Translations under genes and position numbers: made by a program
Shown here: positions 34,061 to 42,750 of the stretch, piece after piece
Layout: each line of letters opens with the position of its first letter
Position numbering within the stretch: the stretch's first letter is position 1
From: Amycolatopsis deserti
GTDB taxonomy: Bacteria > Actinomycetota > Actinomycetes > Mycobacteriales > Pseudonocardiaceae
Assembly: GCF_014653945.1 (NCBI RefSeq)
Contig: NZ_BNAU01000001.1
Location: forward strand, 868,001 to 932,000
Reading direction: 5' to 3'
DNA length: 64,000 bases
The notes under the pieces: model-generated
Databases searched by the model: none
Seen by the model: the letters and a program-made list of their open reading frames with translations, nothing else
What the model was told of the DNA's origin: nothing

Positions 34061-36217
34061 TCACGTACCGTCTTGCGGGTGCCGAAGGCGGTGTGGAGGC
34101 GATATGGGGATAGCCAGGACGTCAGGACGGGGCTCTTGGAGAGCGCGAGCATTGTTGTCGTCGACAAGGCAGACGGTGAGGTTGTCTGTTACGCCAAGGC
34201 CCGTCGATGCCCGCCGGACGCGCTTGCGTCCCTTTCGCGACTGTCTCGCTGCTCGTGCGGTCTCGAGCGCCTTCACCAACGGCGACCAACGAGCCGGCGG
34301 CACGGACAAAGCCTCGACAGTGAGAGAGTGCCAATCACCTGGACGTTGTTCCATCACGTTGGCGAGCGCCTTCAGTACTTCGGTCGGAACACCACTGGTC
34401 GGCCTTGACGAAGGTTGCTCAGGATCATCGCGGTCGCGGGTGTAGTAGTCGTTCATGAGCTGAGAGGTGACGGCCAGAGTCATCACCTCGCCCTCCCCGG
34501 GGCGGACAGCTGGGATGCGTTTTTCGCACCAGAGTCCGAGCGCTTCTGTTTCGACGAGGATCGTCGGGCCACCCAGCTTGTTGATCCGGGCGCGCAGTTC
34601 CGCGTACGCGTAGAACTCGGCGGGGTGTCGCAGAATGTCGGCAACCATCAAGAGGTCGGCAAGGTTCACCAACCACGTGCCGTCGGCAGGGATGTGTCCC
34701 CGCTTGCCCCCGTCTGGCAGGTGAGTGGCGAAGGGGTCCACACGGTCCAGCATGACGATCACCGAGGTGATGTGCGGCGCGTTCGGGATAGTCAGCGGAC
34801 GCTTGTCTTTGTCGCGGAGGTCTTCCGCACCCTGCTGGAAGTGGCGAATTGTGCGCGCGTTCTGGTCGAGGGCCTTGTCTATGAATTCTCGCGACTTCTT
34901 CCTGACCCGCTCGGGAGCGCCCCGACGGGCTGGATCGGTGAAACGCCCGGCTTTTGCCTCGACGACGATAGAGCAACCAGGAGTGGCCACCAAGACGTCG
35001 ACGTCCGGCCGTTGCCCGTTAGCGGGGTAGGTTGCACTGCGATGGACGTGTTCCGCGCCGAATACCTCGAGAAGTGCTTGATATGCGAGCTCTTCGCATG
35101 CATCCTGCCGCCGTTTGTCGAAGGCACGGAGCAGCGCGGGATTCTGGCTGCAGACGTCGGCCGCCCAGTCGAGTGCGAGGTGCATGAAGTCTCCAGGTGA
35201 GGCCCAGAGTTTCCGCCCGTCCGGTAGTCCGATGATCGGTCGGCGGCGCAGGATGTTGGTCTCGAACAGGTTGGCGAAAGTTGGTTGGCTACCCAGCTGC
35301 GTGGTCATCGCGTCGAGTAGTCGGGAGAGTTGGTCACGAGGGATGCCCGTGCGTTGGGTCAGTAGCTCGACGAGGTCCTCGACCGGTGCTGACGCGAAGG
35401 TTGCGATGCCGGCCATGTGACGGCCGAGGTGCTCTACAAGTTCATCTCGTGGCGTCTTCCGCGGAATCTGGTTGAGCAGCGGCTGAAGGCGTTCCGCGAC
35501 ACTGTGCTCACGCTCGACGAGGACTTCGCCGTAGGCGTCGGCGACGATGAGCGCGTCTTTCAACGCAAAGCCGAGTGCGCTTTGTGACCGATCGGAGAGG
35601 CGGTCGGTGATGGAGGTGTAGATCACTCGGAGCTGGGCCGGGTATCCCAGCATCCGGTCGAACTGGTTCTCAAACTCGAGCAGATGCCGGGCACGATCAA
35701 GCTGGTCGCTAGCCCCCTCCTGCACGAGCTTCCGTTCGCCGATTCGCATCTGGGCGATGGCGTACTCGCGAAGCAGGGCGTCGAGCGTCCAGAGCGACTG
35801 GAGATCGGGCTCTGCGCCAAGCCGTGCGAGAACCTGCTCTACAGGCATCGCCGTTACCAACCCACCGAAAAACTCCGCCATCGCATCGGCCCCGAAGCCA
35901 ATATGGCCGGGCGCGGTGCGTCGCATCCGCTGGAGGAGCGTCACACTGCTGTACAGGCGTAGAGCGTCTCCGGCATGCGCGACGGCGCGTATCTTGTCCA
36001 CCAGGCGGGGGAGTCGCCGCTCTGCCTCAGCGGCCTGTCTGAGCGCGGCTTGCTGGAACCTGGCGAGCGCTTCACCGCGTGGCCGCCGCGCGGTGCGCAC
36101 CCCACGGGCGTCAACGCGGCTGAAGTCGATGGCTGTCGAACCCAGGTACGGTTCCGGATCTAGGACCCCGGTTTGAGGCCTCTTTCGCGTTGAAGGTCGC
36201 TTCTTCGTCGAGCCCAC
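34061..36217 (-). CDS. Large unrecognised protein with PD-(D/E)XK nuclease signature
   Basis: The 718-residue protein is not assigned to a known family. Residues 50-330 look mainly helical (EAERRLPRLVDKIRAV, LLEFENQFDRMLGYPAQL, DRLSDRSQSALGFALKDAL). The middle has a nuclease-like core: AYQALLEVFGAEHVHR, then Asp407 in PDVDVLV and Glu420-Ala-Lys422 in IVVEAKAG, the D...ExK pattern of restriction-type nucleases. GTG 36217 is preferred for AAGAAGGA upstream; GTG 36262 is possible. It lies on the minus strand downstream of a DNA methyltransferase, so a restriction or defence function is conceivable but unproven. Confidence 0.7.
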   Translation of the reverse strand: MGSTKKRPSTRKRPQTGVLDPEPYLGSTAIDFSRVDARGVRTARRPRGEALARFQQAALRQAAEAERRLPRLVDKIRAVAHAGDALRLYSSVTLLQRMRRTAPGHIGFGADAMAEFFGGLVTAMPVEQVLARLGAEPDLQSLWTLDALLREYAIAQMRIGERKLVQEGASDQLDRARHLLEFENQFDRMLGYPAQLRVIYTSITDRLSDRSQSALGFALKDALIVADAYGEVLVEREHSVAERLQPLLNQIPRKTPRDELVEHLGRHMAGIATFASAPVEDLVELLTQRTGIPRDQLSRLLDAMTTQLGSQPTFANLFETNILRRRPIIGLPDGRKLWASPGDFMHLALDWAADVCSQNPALLRAFDKRRQDACEELAYQALLEVFGAEHVHRSATYPANGQRPDVDVLVATPGCSIVVEAKAGRFTDPARRGAPERVRKKSREFIDKALDQNARTIRHFQQGAEDLRDKDKRPLTIPNAPHITSVIVMLDRVDPFATHLPDGGKRGHIPADGTWLVNLADLLMVADILRHPAEFYAYAELRARINKLGGPTILVETEALGLWCEKRIPAVRPGEGEVMTLAVTSQLMNDYYTRDRDDPEQPSSRPTSGVPTEVLKALANVMEQRPGDWHSLTVEALSVPPARWSPLVKALETARAARQSRKGRKRVRRASTGLGVTDNLTVCLVDDNNARALQEPRPDVLAIPISPPHRLRHPQDGT

Positions 36218-36713
36218 GTAGGTCCTTCTTGGTTTCGTCTCCCCGTGGAAAGGATAGATCACCAAAGCGAGGGGCAGCGCCAGTGGCCATGCGCCCGCCG
36301 CGCCGTGACTCCGACTTCTCCGCGACCCTCCACGTGCGCGGCCGCCAAGTGTTCTCCAAAGGGGATCGCCGACGCAATAGGTAAGCGCGGACTGATGCAG
36401 GGACACGGGGTGGAGATCAACCAGTGCTTGCCCTCGGCGCTCGCCAGCGGCTGCGCTGGCACATGAAGGTTCGACGGGTGGCTGATGACCAAGTTCGATC
36501 GGGTGGTCGGAGACCACGCCGACGTGGCTCCAGGGTCGCCCGACCGCCCGGTCGTAGCCAGCACGGTCGGAGTTCCGGGTCAGGCGTTGGCGACGTCGAA
36601 CCGGGGGATGGCGCCTTTGCAGCCGACCAAGAGCACGGTCGTGCTCGGGACCCCTGTGCCGAGGGACGGCGGTTGTAAGGCTTGTGGCGGGGCGGCGAGA
36701 GCTGGACGGCTGG
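36218..36713. other. Intergenic stretch without recognised gene
   Basis: This stretch of 496 bases lies between the nuclease-like gene and the methyltransferase gene, both on the minus strand. Short open frames exist on both strands, but none shows family similarity, normal codon use and a ribosome site together. Its length implies that the nuclease-like gene has its own promoter here. Confidence 0.5.
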
Positions 36714-37730
36714 TCATGCCGCCCGCCCCATGTTGCGGGACCGACCACGGAGCGAATGTAGCTCGGCCACGGTTGCCGAGAACGGTGTGACCTTGCTGTG
36801 GAGCGCGGTGCGAAAGACGACGACGTCTTCGTGGGCGATGAGGTGCAGGGGGAGTCCGGCTTCGCGTTGCTTGCTGATGAAGTCGCGTTGGAAGAAGCTG
36901 CCGCGGGCGACCAGGTCGGTCTCGGCGGCCCGGGCGAGCAGCGCGACGTTGCGTTCGGCGGGGATGAGCCCGGCGGCGCGGCCGCAGGCGAGGATCTGTG
37001 CGGGCAGGTCGATGAGCTCGGAGTGCTCACGCCAGGGGCGGATGGTGACGACGATGTGCCCGCCGGGCCGGAGGAAGGTGCGGAGGCCGGCGAGGATCCG
37101 GGTGAACCCAGCCAGCAGCCGGTGGTGACCGATGTTGGCGAGGTTGCCGCGGTCGAGGGCGCTGCCGTAGCGGTGCCAGTACTTCTGGATGCCTTCGCTG
37201 GGCGCGACGGCCACACGTCCGTGGGTCGATGGCCCGTAGGGCGGGGAGGTCACGACCAGCGCGGCCTGGCCCACGTACTCCTGCGGCAGCAGCGTGACGA
37301 GCTGGCGTGCGTCGCCCTGGATGACATGCGCGTCGTGGTCGATGTCCTGTTCGCGGGCCAGCTCGAGATTCGATCGGGCGACCGCCACCCAGTGGGGTTC
37401 GTATTCGACGCCGACGGCGCGCCGAGCGAGGTGGACGGCTTCGACGAGCGTGGTGCCGATGCCGCACATCGGGTCGAGCACCAGCTCGCCCGGCTTGGTG
37501 TAGTGCTCGATGGCGTGGCGGGCGACGTCGGGCAGCATCTTGGCCGGGTGCGCGGTCGACTCGGGCGTGTACTTGCCTCGGCGCTGGGTTGCGGGGGAGA
37601 CCTGCGCGGTGGTCCACACCGAAAGTCCGGCCTGGTCTTCGTCGGCGTCGTCGAGCGTGTCGATGAGCGCGCGGGGGATGGGTTGCGTCGGCTCGTCGGC
37701 GGAGGCAGGTGTGCGGCGTTTGTCTGTCAC
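36714..37730 (-). CDS. Putative DNA methyltransferase
   Basis: The 338-residue protein is a class I SAM-dependent methyltransferase. HPAKMLPDVARHAIEHYTKP is followed by the SAM motif DPMCGIGTT (residues 86-94) and the catalytic TSPPYG (161-166), which is typical of N4-cytosine and some N6-adenine enzymes. No target-recognition region is obvious. It lies 51 bases downstream of a degenerate methyltransferase-like gene on the same strand and next to the conjugation operon. A stand-alone modification enzyme of the mobile element, or part of a modification-restriction set with the protein at 34061, are both possible. Confidence 0.85.
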   Translation of the reverse strand: MTDKRRTPASADEPTQPIPRALIDTLDDADEDQAGLSVWTTAQVSPATQRRGKYTPESTAHPAKMLPDVARHAIEHYTKPGELVLDPMCGIGTTLVEAVHLARRAVGVEYEPHWVAVARSNLELAREQDIDHDAHVIQGDARQLVTLLPQEYVGQAALVVTSPPYGPSTHGRVAVAPSEGIQKYWHRYGSALDRGNLANIGHHRLLAGFTRILAGLRTFLRPGGHIVVTIRPWREHSELIDLPAQILACGRAAGLIPAERNVALLARAAETDLVARGSFFQRDFISKQREAGLPLHLIAHEDVVVFRTALHSKVTPFSATVAELHSLRGRSRNMGRAA

Positions 37731-37781
37731 GGGGCATGCCTTCCTGGTGTTGAGGATCGAGGGCGGGTTCCGGCGTGCACG

Positions 37782-38807
37782 TCAGGTGTGGTCGGTCGGC
37801 GGCTGCTGGTCGTGGGGCTGGGTGAAGACGAGGACGTCGGAGTGGATGCGTCGATGCGGGAGCGGCAGTCCGCGCACCCTCGCCCGGTGCCGGCCGCGAG
37901 CGCTGTCGCCGGCGGTGTCCGAGTGCTCGTCGGGGAGGTGGAATCGACCGTCACGGATGGGCGTGTGGACCGCGACGATGTGCTGGAGGTAGAGCAGGTC
38001 GGCGTTCTGTCCGGCCGCGACGACGACACCGGTCGGGTCGGTGAGCTGGCCGGACGTCCAGTCACAGTGCGTGAGCACCACAAGGACACCGCCGACGCGG
38101 AGCCGGCGGGCCGCGAACAGTGCGACAAGGTCGGCGGAGTGGTCGCCGGAGAGTTCGGGACGCAGGCTGGAGATGATCAGATCTTCGCCGCCGCTGCGCT
38201 TCGTCTCCTCGCCCGTCACGGCGTCGTTCACAGCGACTACAGAGGTCGTCGGTGCCGGGCCGGTGCCTTCGATCAGGTCCGCCCAGAAGGGTGCTGAGGC
38301 AGGGGTGTCGCTCGCTGTCCGGTGCGGAACTCGGGCGATTCGGACGGTGCGGCCAAGGCGTTCGACGGCGTGCAGGGCGTTGGTGAGTTCGGGGTCCGGA
38401 TCTGTGTCGGGAGCGCGATCGACGACGCCGTCCGGACCGATGGGCGTGAGCGTCCGACGCGGGCCCGGTGGTGACGGCCAGGGGAGTAGCACGACCCGCG
38501 CGCCGGGTGCGCTGAACGCGGTGACGACCCGGTCGATGAGGGCCGCCGGCCAGGCCGCGTGGAGGTCGATCGGGGATGCGCCGGCAGGCCACACGGTGGA
38601 CGGTGTCGGTGCCGAGGTGAGGCCGTTCGACCGCGATCGACGGGCGGTGCTGGCGGGCTTGCCGGGGCTGGGCCGGGTGGTGGTCGGTGCGGTCGGCCAC
38701 GGCCTGCGGTCACCGCTGCGGCGCCCGCGTGTGCGGGGTGAGGGCGGGCGAGTTGAGCCGGGTCGCTTACGAGGTGTGCGGCGTCCGGGACGGTCGGGCG
38801 TGGTCAC
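37782..38807 (-). CDS. Degenerate methyltransferase-like partner protein
   Basis: The 341-residue protein has a basic, Arg/Pro/Ser/Thr-rich N-terminal 75 residues without predicted fold. A Rossmann-like part follows with GARVVLLPWPSPP where motif I is expected and EDLIISSLRPE where a catalytic SPPY would be. Neither a GxG nor an (S/D/N)PP(Y/F) motif is intact. GTG 38807 follows GAGGGG. It is translated just ahead of the intact methyltransferase. It may be an inactive subunit that helps DNA binding. Confidence 0.6.
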   Translation of the reverse strand: MTTPDRPGRRTPRKRPGSTRPPSPRTRGRRSGDRRPWPTAPTTTRPSPGKPASTARRSRSNGLTSAPTPSTVWPAGASPIDLHAAWPAALIDRVVTAFSAPGARVVLLPWPSPPGPRRTLTPIGPDGVVDRAPDTDPDPELTNALHAVERLGRTVRIARVPHRTASDTPASAPFWADLIEGTGPAPTTSVVAVNDAVTGEETKRSGGEDLIISSLRPELSGDHSADLVALFAARRLRVGGVLVVLTHCDWTSGQLTDPTGVVVAAGQNADLLYLQHIVAVHTPIRDGRFHLPDEHSDTAGDSARGRHRARVRGLPLPHRRIHSDVLVFTQPHDQQPPTDHT

Positions 38808-39258
38808 GAGTATCCCCTCTGAGAAGGCGAGCGCGTCCGCCTGTGCGTGGCGCTGATGACACCCCTGAACTCCGACGTACACGCGCTTCGGGGACACGTG
38901 CCCTGCGCCTTTTCGGTGACCGGATGCATCCTTCGCGAAGTCTTTCGCCTCGGGGTTCTCCGTCCGCATTTGGAGGTCGTTGAACCAACGGTCGAGCGGC
39001 GCCTCAGCGGGGTCTGACCGAACTGGTACCGACCTGGTACCGCAGCGACAAAGGTGCAGCTAGACCGGTATTACCAGGTCGGTGCCGTCGATCTTGAGAA
39101 TGCTCCGCGCGACCGCGGAAGTCGATCTTGAATTGGTCGGCGTGCGATCGTCGGTTTGGCTTCGGTACTAGTTCGGTGCCGGTTAGGTCAGTGGTTGGTA
39201 ATGCCTGGTGTGGCGTCCTGGGGGAGTCATTGTTCCGACTCGTTTCGGGAGTCATCTC
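38808..39258. other. Divergent intergenic region before the conjugation operon
   Basis: These 451 bases separate the minus-strand methyltransferase pair and the plus-strand conjugation operon and should hold two promoters. The segment 39023-39131 is rich in repeats and is listed separately. No convincing gene was found in it. Confidence 0.55.
39023..39131. repeat. Inverted and direct repeats before the conjugation operon
   Basis: CTGGTACCGACCTGGTACCG (39023-39042) is matched in reverse by CGGTATTACCAGGTCGGTGCC at 39066-39086, imperfect by a short insertion and one base, with about 23 bases between. GTCGATCTTGA occurs at 39087-39097 and again at 39121-39131. GGTACCGACC-like cores recur within the first arm. 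The layout fits an operator for the operon's own regulator or a transfer-origin type site. The sequence does not decide which. Confidence 0.5.
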
Positions 39259-40269
39259 ATGAATTCGCGTGATGCCGTTCCGCGCTCGGGTTTCGGGCGC
39301 GCCGCGATGCCGTTGGATGCCGCCCGGGCGTCCTTCGAGTGGCTGGTCGCCGGGGAGCATCCGGTGACGGTTGATGGCCGGTTGTTCGCCGGTTTGCCGC
39401 GGCGGCGAGTGCCGCTGAACGAGCTGCGTGACCGGCTGCTCCGGCGCCGGTGTCCGCAGACTTTGCGGGATGCGGTGTGGGCGCATCTGGTGTTGCTGGC
39501 TCGGACCGAAGGTGGCACGTGGACGGTTGCCGCGGTCGGCGTCGCGCTGCCCGCACTGACCTCGATCGCCGCCACCCTGTCCGCGAAGTTTGCGGGCGAT
39601 CCGAGCGACATTCACGCGGCGGTGCTCGCCGGTTTCGTCGCCGAGCTGGGGACGATCGACCTGCGCAAGCCGCGCATCATGCTCCGGCTTCGATGGGCGG
39701 CCTACCGGGCCGGCCACGCGTGCGTCCGGGAGGCGCTGGACGCTCCCGTGCCGTCCGGTCATGGCTTCCGTTCGACGCTGCCACCGCCGCCGTGGGGACA
39801 CCCCGACTTCGTTCTCGCCCGCGCTGTCGCGGACGGTGCGATCACCGCAACCGAGGCCGAGCTGATCGGCGCCACCCGCCTGGAGGGTGTGCCGTTGGCG
39901 GACGCCGCAGCCGAGCGCGACGTGTCGTATCAAGCCGCGAAGAAGGCCCGGCAGCGGGCTGAGCGACGTCTCGTTGCATACCTCCTCGAGGACATGCGCC
40001 GTGACGCCGACGCCGGTCAGAGCGCGTCCGATGTGGCGACTCAGGTGGCCGACACGATTGCCATCGTCCAGCCCAGATCATCACGGAGCGTAACCGATCT
40101 GAGTAGTCGTGCGGGCAAGAATTCGAGCGCCCGTGTGTCCCCGAAGGCGGCGTCTTCCGGAGTTCAGGGGTGCGGGACGAAACCAGCCTCCCGCGCGTAC
40201 ACCACCCCTTCGCCCGAGCAGCCGCACCGGCGGCCGGGCTCGACTCCGGGAGAGCCGCGATGCGCCTGA
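39259..40269 (+). CDS. Sigma-70 region-4-like HTH protein of the conjugation operon
   Basis: The 336-residue protein has a C-terminal HTH-like segment, ITATEAELIGATRLEGVPLA then AAAERDVSYQAAKKARQRAE, resembling sigma-70 region 4. The N-terminal two thirds (ASFEWLVAGEHPVTVDGRLF, RRCPQTLRDAVWAHLVLLAR) match no domain I know. The last 60 residues are low complexity. ATG 39259 was chosen; the frame is open from 39208. It is first in the operon and its 3' end overlaps the pilin gene by 10 bases, so it probably regulates transfer genes. Confidence 0.65.
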   Translation: MNSRDAVPRSGFGRAAMPLDAARASFEWLVAGEHPVTVDGRLFAGLPRRRVPLNELRDRLLRRRCPQTLRDAVWAHLVLLARTEGGTWTVAAVGVALPALTSIAATLSAKFAGDPSDIHAAVLAGFVAELGTIDLRKPRIMLRLRWAAYRAGHACVREALDAPVPSGHGFRSTLPPPPWGHPDFVLARAVADGAITATEAELIGATRLEGVPLADAAAERDVSYQAAKKARQRAERRLVAYLLEDMRRDADAGQSASDVATQVADTIAIVQPRSSRSVTDLSSRAGKNSSARVSPKAASSGVQGCGTKPASRAYTTPSPEQPHRRPGSTPGEPRCA

Positions 40270-40622
40270 CCCGAACTCCTCGCCCGCGCTATCGCCGTCG
40301 GCGGACGCTACTGCTGGCCGAACTCGTCGTGCTCACCCTCCTGACGTCCAGGGTGAACGCGCACGCCGACACGGTGGTGCTCGCGCTCGCGGCCAGCGTC
40401 GAGGAAGTCCTCAACAACATCCGCAACTGGCTGATGGGAATCCTCGCCGGGCTGGCGACGGTGTTCCTCACCATCGGCGGTGTCCGGCGCGTGTTCGGCG
40501 GCGGCGACCCGGGGGAACAGGAGAAGGCGAAGGAGGCGTTCAAGGCCGCCGGCATCGGCTACGTTCTGGCCGCGCTCGCTCCGCTGGTTGTCGAGGTGCT
40601 CAAAGGCATCGTGGGGGCGTGA
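40260..40622 (+). CDS. VirB2/TrbC-like pilin
   Basis: The 120-residue protein has an Arg-rich N-terminus, a hydrophobic signal segment ending near VNAHA (residues 32-36), and two further membrane segments (LMGILAGLATVFLTIGGV and IGYVLAALAPLVVEVL). A short charged loop GGGDPGEQEKAKEAFKAAG separates them. This is the usual layout of T4SS major pilins of the VirB2/TrbC class. ATG 40260 follows GGGAGAG. Its position before a VirB6-like gene supports the call. Confidence 0.75.
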   Translation: MRLTRTPRPRYRRRRTLLLAELVVLTLLTSRVNAHADTVVLALAASVEEVLNNIRNWLMGILAGLATVFLTIGGVRRVFGGGDPGEQEKAKEAFKAAGIGYVLAALAPLVVEVLKGIVGA

Positions 40623-40626
40623 GGCG

Positions 40627-42750
40627 ATGCGCACCTCGAGCACAACCGGTGCCCCACCATCACGCCGGAAGGCGCGGTTACCCAAGCTGACTCGTGGCCG
40701 CGCGCTGGTGGGGCTGGCGGTGAGCCTCGTCGTACTGTTCGGCGGCACGGTCGCCGTCGCAGCGCTCAACCCCGGTTCGTCGATGGCGCCGCCGGCCGCC
40801 GCGCAACCACTGCCGCTCCCGACCGTCGAGCCATGCGAACCCGGCTCTCCGCTGTGCTCCCTACCCGCGCCGCCCACTGCACCGTCGTTGCCCGAGGTAC
40901 CGCTGCCACTGCCGACAGAGGCGCCGACCTCGGTCACCTGCTTGCCGGGTTCGCTGCAAGACGGGTGCGTTCCGTCCTCGTCGACCTCGCCCGCTCCGCC
41001 GTGCACCGGCGAGGGCTGCATCCCGCAACCCGGCACGACCACACCGCCCACCGCGCCAAGCGGTGAGCAGCCCGACCCGAGCGAGGAGACCGGTGACGAC
41101 TGCGGCCTCACCAACATAGGCGCCTGCATCACCGAGGTCATCGACGGGTTCTTCCGCGGAATCGTCGAGAGTGCGCTCAACCCGCTGCTGGAGCTGCTGT
41201 CCAAGACCCTGCTGACCACTCCGACGCCGGACTCGCTGCCGCGCGTGGGCGAGCTGTGGGACAACTCCTGGCAGATCCTGCTCGTCTCCTACGGCCTGCT
41301 GGTTCTCATCGCGGGCATGATCGTGATGAGCTACCAGACCATCCAGACCCGGCACTCGGCGTTGGAGATCGCGCCCCGCCTCGCAGTGGGATTCCTGGCC
41401 GGCGCCCTGAGCCTGTGGGTCGCCACCAAGGGCATCCAGATCGCCAACGCCCTCGTCGCCGCCATCATGGGCGGCGGGCTCGACGCGAGTGCCGCCGGCG
41501 CGGCCCTGCGCGACCTCGTCATGGGTTCGATCAAGGGCGGCATGTGGATCGTCTTCATCGGACTCGTCCTGGCCGGTTTGCTCGTCGCGCTGCTGGTGAC
41601 CTATGTCGTGCGGGTCGCCTTGACGATCATCCTCATCGTCGCCGCGCCGCTGGCGCTGATGTTCCACGCCCTGCCCCAGACCGAGGGCATCGCCTACTGG
41701 TGGTGGAAGGCCTACGGCGGCTGCCTCGCGATCCAGCTCGGACAGAGCCTGACGCTGATCACCGCGCTGAAGGTGTTCTTCACCCCCGGCGGATTCACGC
41801 TGTTCGGGCCGACCGCCTCCGGGCTGATCAACCTGCTGGTCGCCCTCGCGCTGATGTACATCCTGCTCAAAATCCCGTTCTGGATCCTGGGCTCGATCCG
41901 CGGCGGAGGTGGCCGCAGCCTCATCGGCTCGCTCGTCCGGGGCTTCCTCGCCTACAAGACGTTCGGGCTTCTCGGCGGTGGCGGCGGAAAGCCCCGGACG
42001 CCCCGAGCTACCGGTGGCAGCAGCCGTGGCGGCTCATCCACGCGCTCAGCCGAGCCGCGTTCCACCGCGGGCGGGCAGTACGTGCTGCCGCTGCCCGGCC
42101 TCCGGCGGACCCGCCCCAAGCCGAAGCCGGGGCCCGCACCCGAGCCGAAATCGTCGCGCAAATCGGGTCGTCAACTGGCGCTGCCGCTGGGCGATGACTG
42201 GCCCGAGAACAAGCCGGTGCTCGGACCAGGCGGGCAGCACCGTCTGCCCTTCGACGTTCCGCGCGCGGCGCCACCTGCCGCCTCAACGGGCGCCGCGGGA
42301 ACGAGCGGTCGACGGACGCCTCGCGCGCCCACCGGGAAACAACTCGAGCTGCCGTTCGATCCCTACCAGGGCAACCGGCCGCTCCGGTCTGGCCAGTACC
42401 CGCTGCCGCTGGAGGGCCTGCGCAAGGTGGCTCGGCCGGCGAACCCACCACCGCCTCCGGCTCGTCGCGGAACCGGCCGACGCGTGGTCCAACCGCCGCT
42501 GCCCTTCGACCCCTACCAGGGCACCCGACCGACCCGCTCCGGTCAGTACCCGCTGCCCCTCGACGGGCTGAACCGCGTGCCGCCCAAGCCCGCACCGCCA
42601 CCACCGCCGAACCCACGTGCCCCGCAGCCCGGACGGCAGCTGCGACTCCCGCTGGACCTGCCCAAGCCCGCCAAGACGCCGCGCCCGCGCGTGACCCCGC
42701 CACCGCCCACTGCCACGCGACGTCGCAAGCCAGGAGGTAGCACGTCATGA
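40627..42750 (+). CDS. VirB6/TrbL-like channel protein with repeated QxxLP tail
   Basis: The 707-residue protein has one N-terminal membrane segment (LVGLAVSLVVLFGGTVAVAA), a Pro/Thr-rich extracytoplasmic linker with paired cysteines (VEPCEPGSPLCSLP, SVTCLPGSLQDGC, PPCTGEGC), and about six membrane helices between residues 215 and 435, as in VirB6/TrbL T4SS proteins. The last 240 residues are Pro/Arg-rich and carry eight Q-x-x-L-P-(L/F) motifs, with Gln at residues 484, 516, 537, 572, 590, 622, 640 and 671. It starts 4 bases after the pilin stop and overlaps the PrgI-family gene by 4 bases. Confidence 0.8.
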   Translation: MRTSSTTGAPPSRRKARLPKLTRGRALVGLAVSLVVLFGGTVAVAALNPGSSMAPPAAAQPLPLPTVEPCEPGSPLCSLPAPPTAPSLPEVPLPLPTEAPTSVTCLPGSLQDGCVPSSSTSPAPPCTGEGCIPQPGTTTPPTAPSGEQPDPSEETGDDCGLTNIGACITEVIDGFFRGIVESALNPLLELLSKTLLTTPTPDSLPRVGELWDNSWQILLVSYGLLVLIAGMIVMSYQTIQTRHSALEIAPRLAVGFLAGALSLWVATKGIQIANALVAAIMGGGLDASAAGAALRDLVMGSIKGGMWIVFIGLVLAGLLVALLVTYVVRVALTIILIVAAPLALMFHALPQTEGIAYWWWKAYGGCLAIQLGQSLTLITALKVFFTPGGFTLFGPTASGLINLLVALALMYILLKIPFWILGSIRGGGGRSLIGSLVRGFLAYKTFGLLGGGGGKPRTPRATGGSSRGGSSTRSAEPRSTAGGQYVLPLPGLRRTRPKPKPGPAPEPKSSRKSGRQLALPLGDDWPENKPVLGPGGQHRLPFDVPRAAPPAASTGAAGTSGRRTPRAPTGKQLELPFDPYQGNRPLRSGQYPLPLEGLRKVARPANPPPPPARRGTGRRVVQPPLPFDPYQGTRPTRSGQYPLPLDGLNRVPPKPAPPPPPNPRAPQPGRQLRLPLDLPKPAKTPRPRVTPPPPTATRRRKPGGSTS
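42340..42570 (+). repeat. Tandem in-gene repeat in the VirB6-like tail
   Basis: Two units, about 42340-42420 and 42490-42570, encode nearly the same peptide: LPFDPYQG, two variable residues flanked by RP, then SGQYPLPL and GL. They are 150 bases apart and also resemble each other at the DNA level, which suggests an internal duplication. The units carry four of the eight QxxLP motifs of the tail. Confidence 0.7.

Noticed and set aside
34061-37216. Reading the nuclease-like gene as a 1051-residue fusion reaching back into the methyltransferase gene
   Set aside because: The first 330 residues are a shifted-frame translation of the methyltransferase gene and of non-coding DNA. A GTG with a good ribosome site at 36217 marks the real start.
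36798-38297. 499-codon plus-strand frame opposite the methyltransferase pair
   Set aside because: The composition (Gly/Val/Arg/Asp-rich) and lack of any motif mark it as antisense to the DPMCGIGTT/TSPPYG gene.
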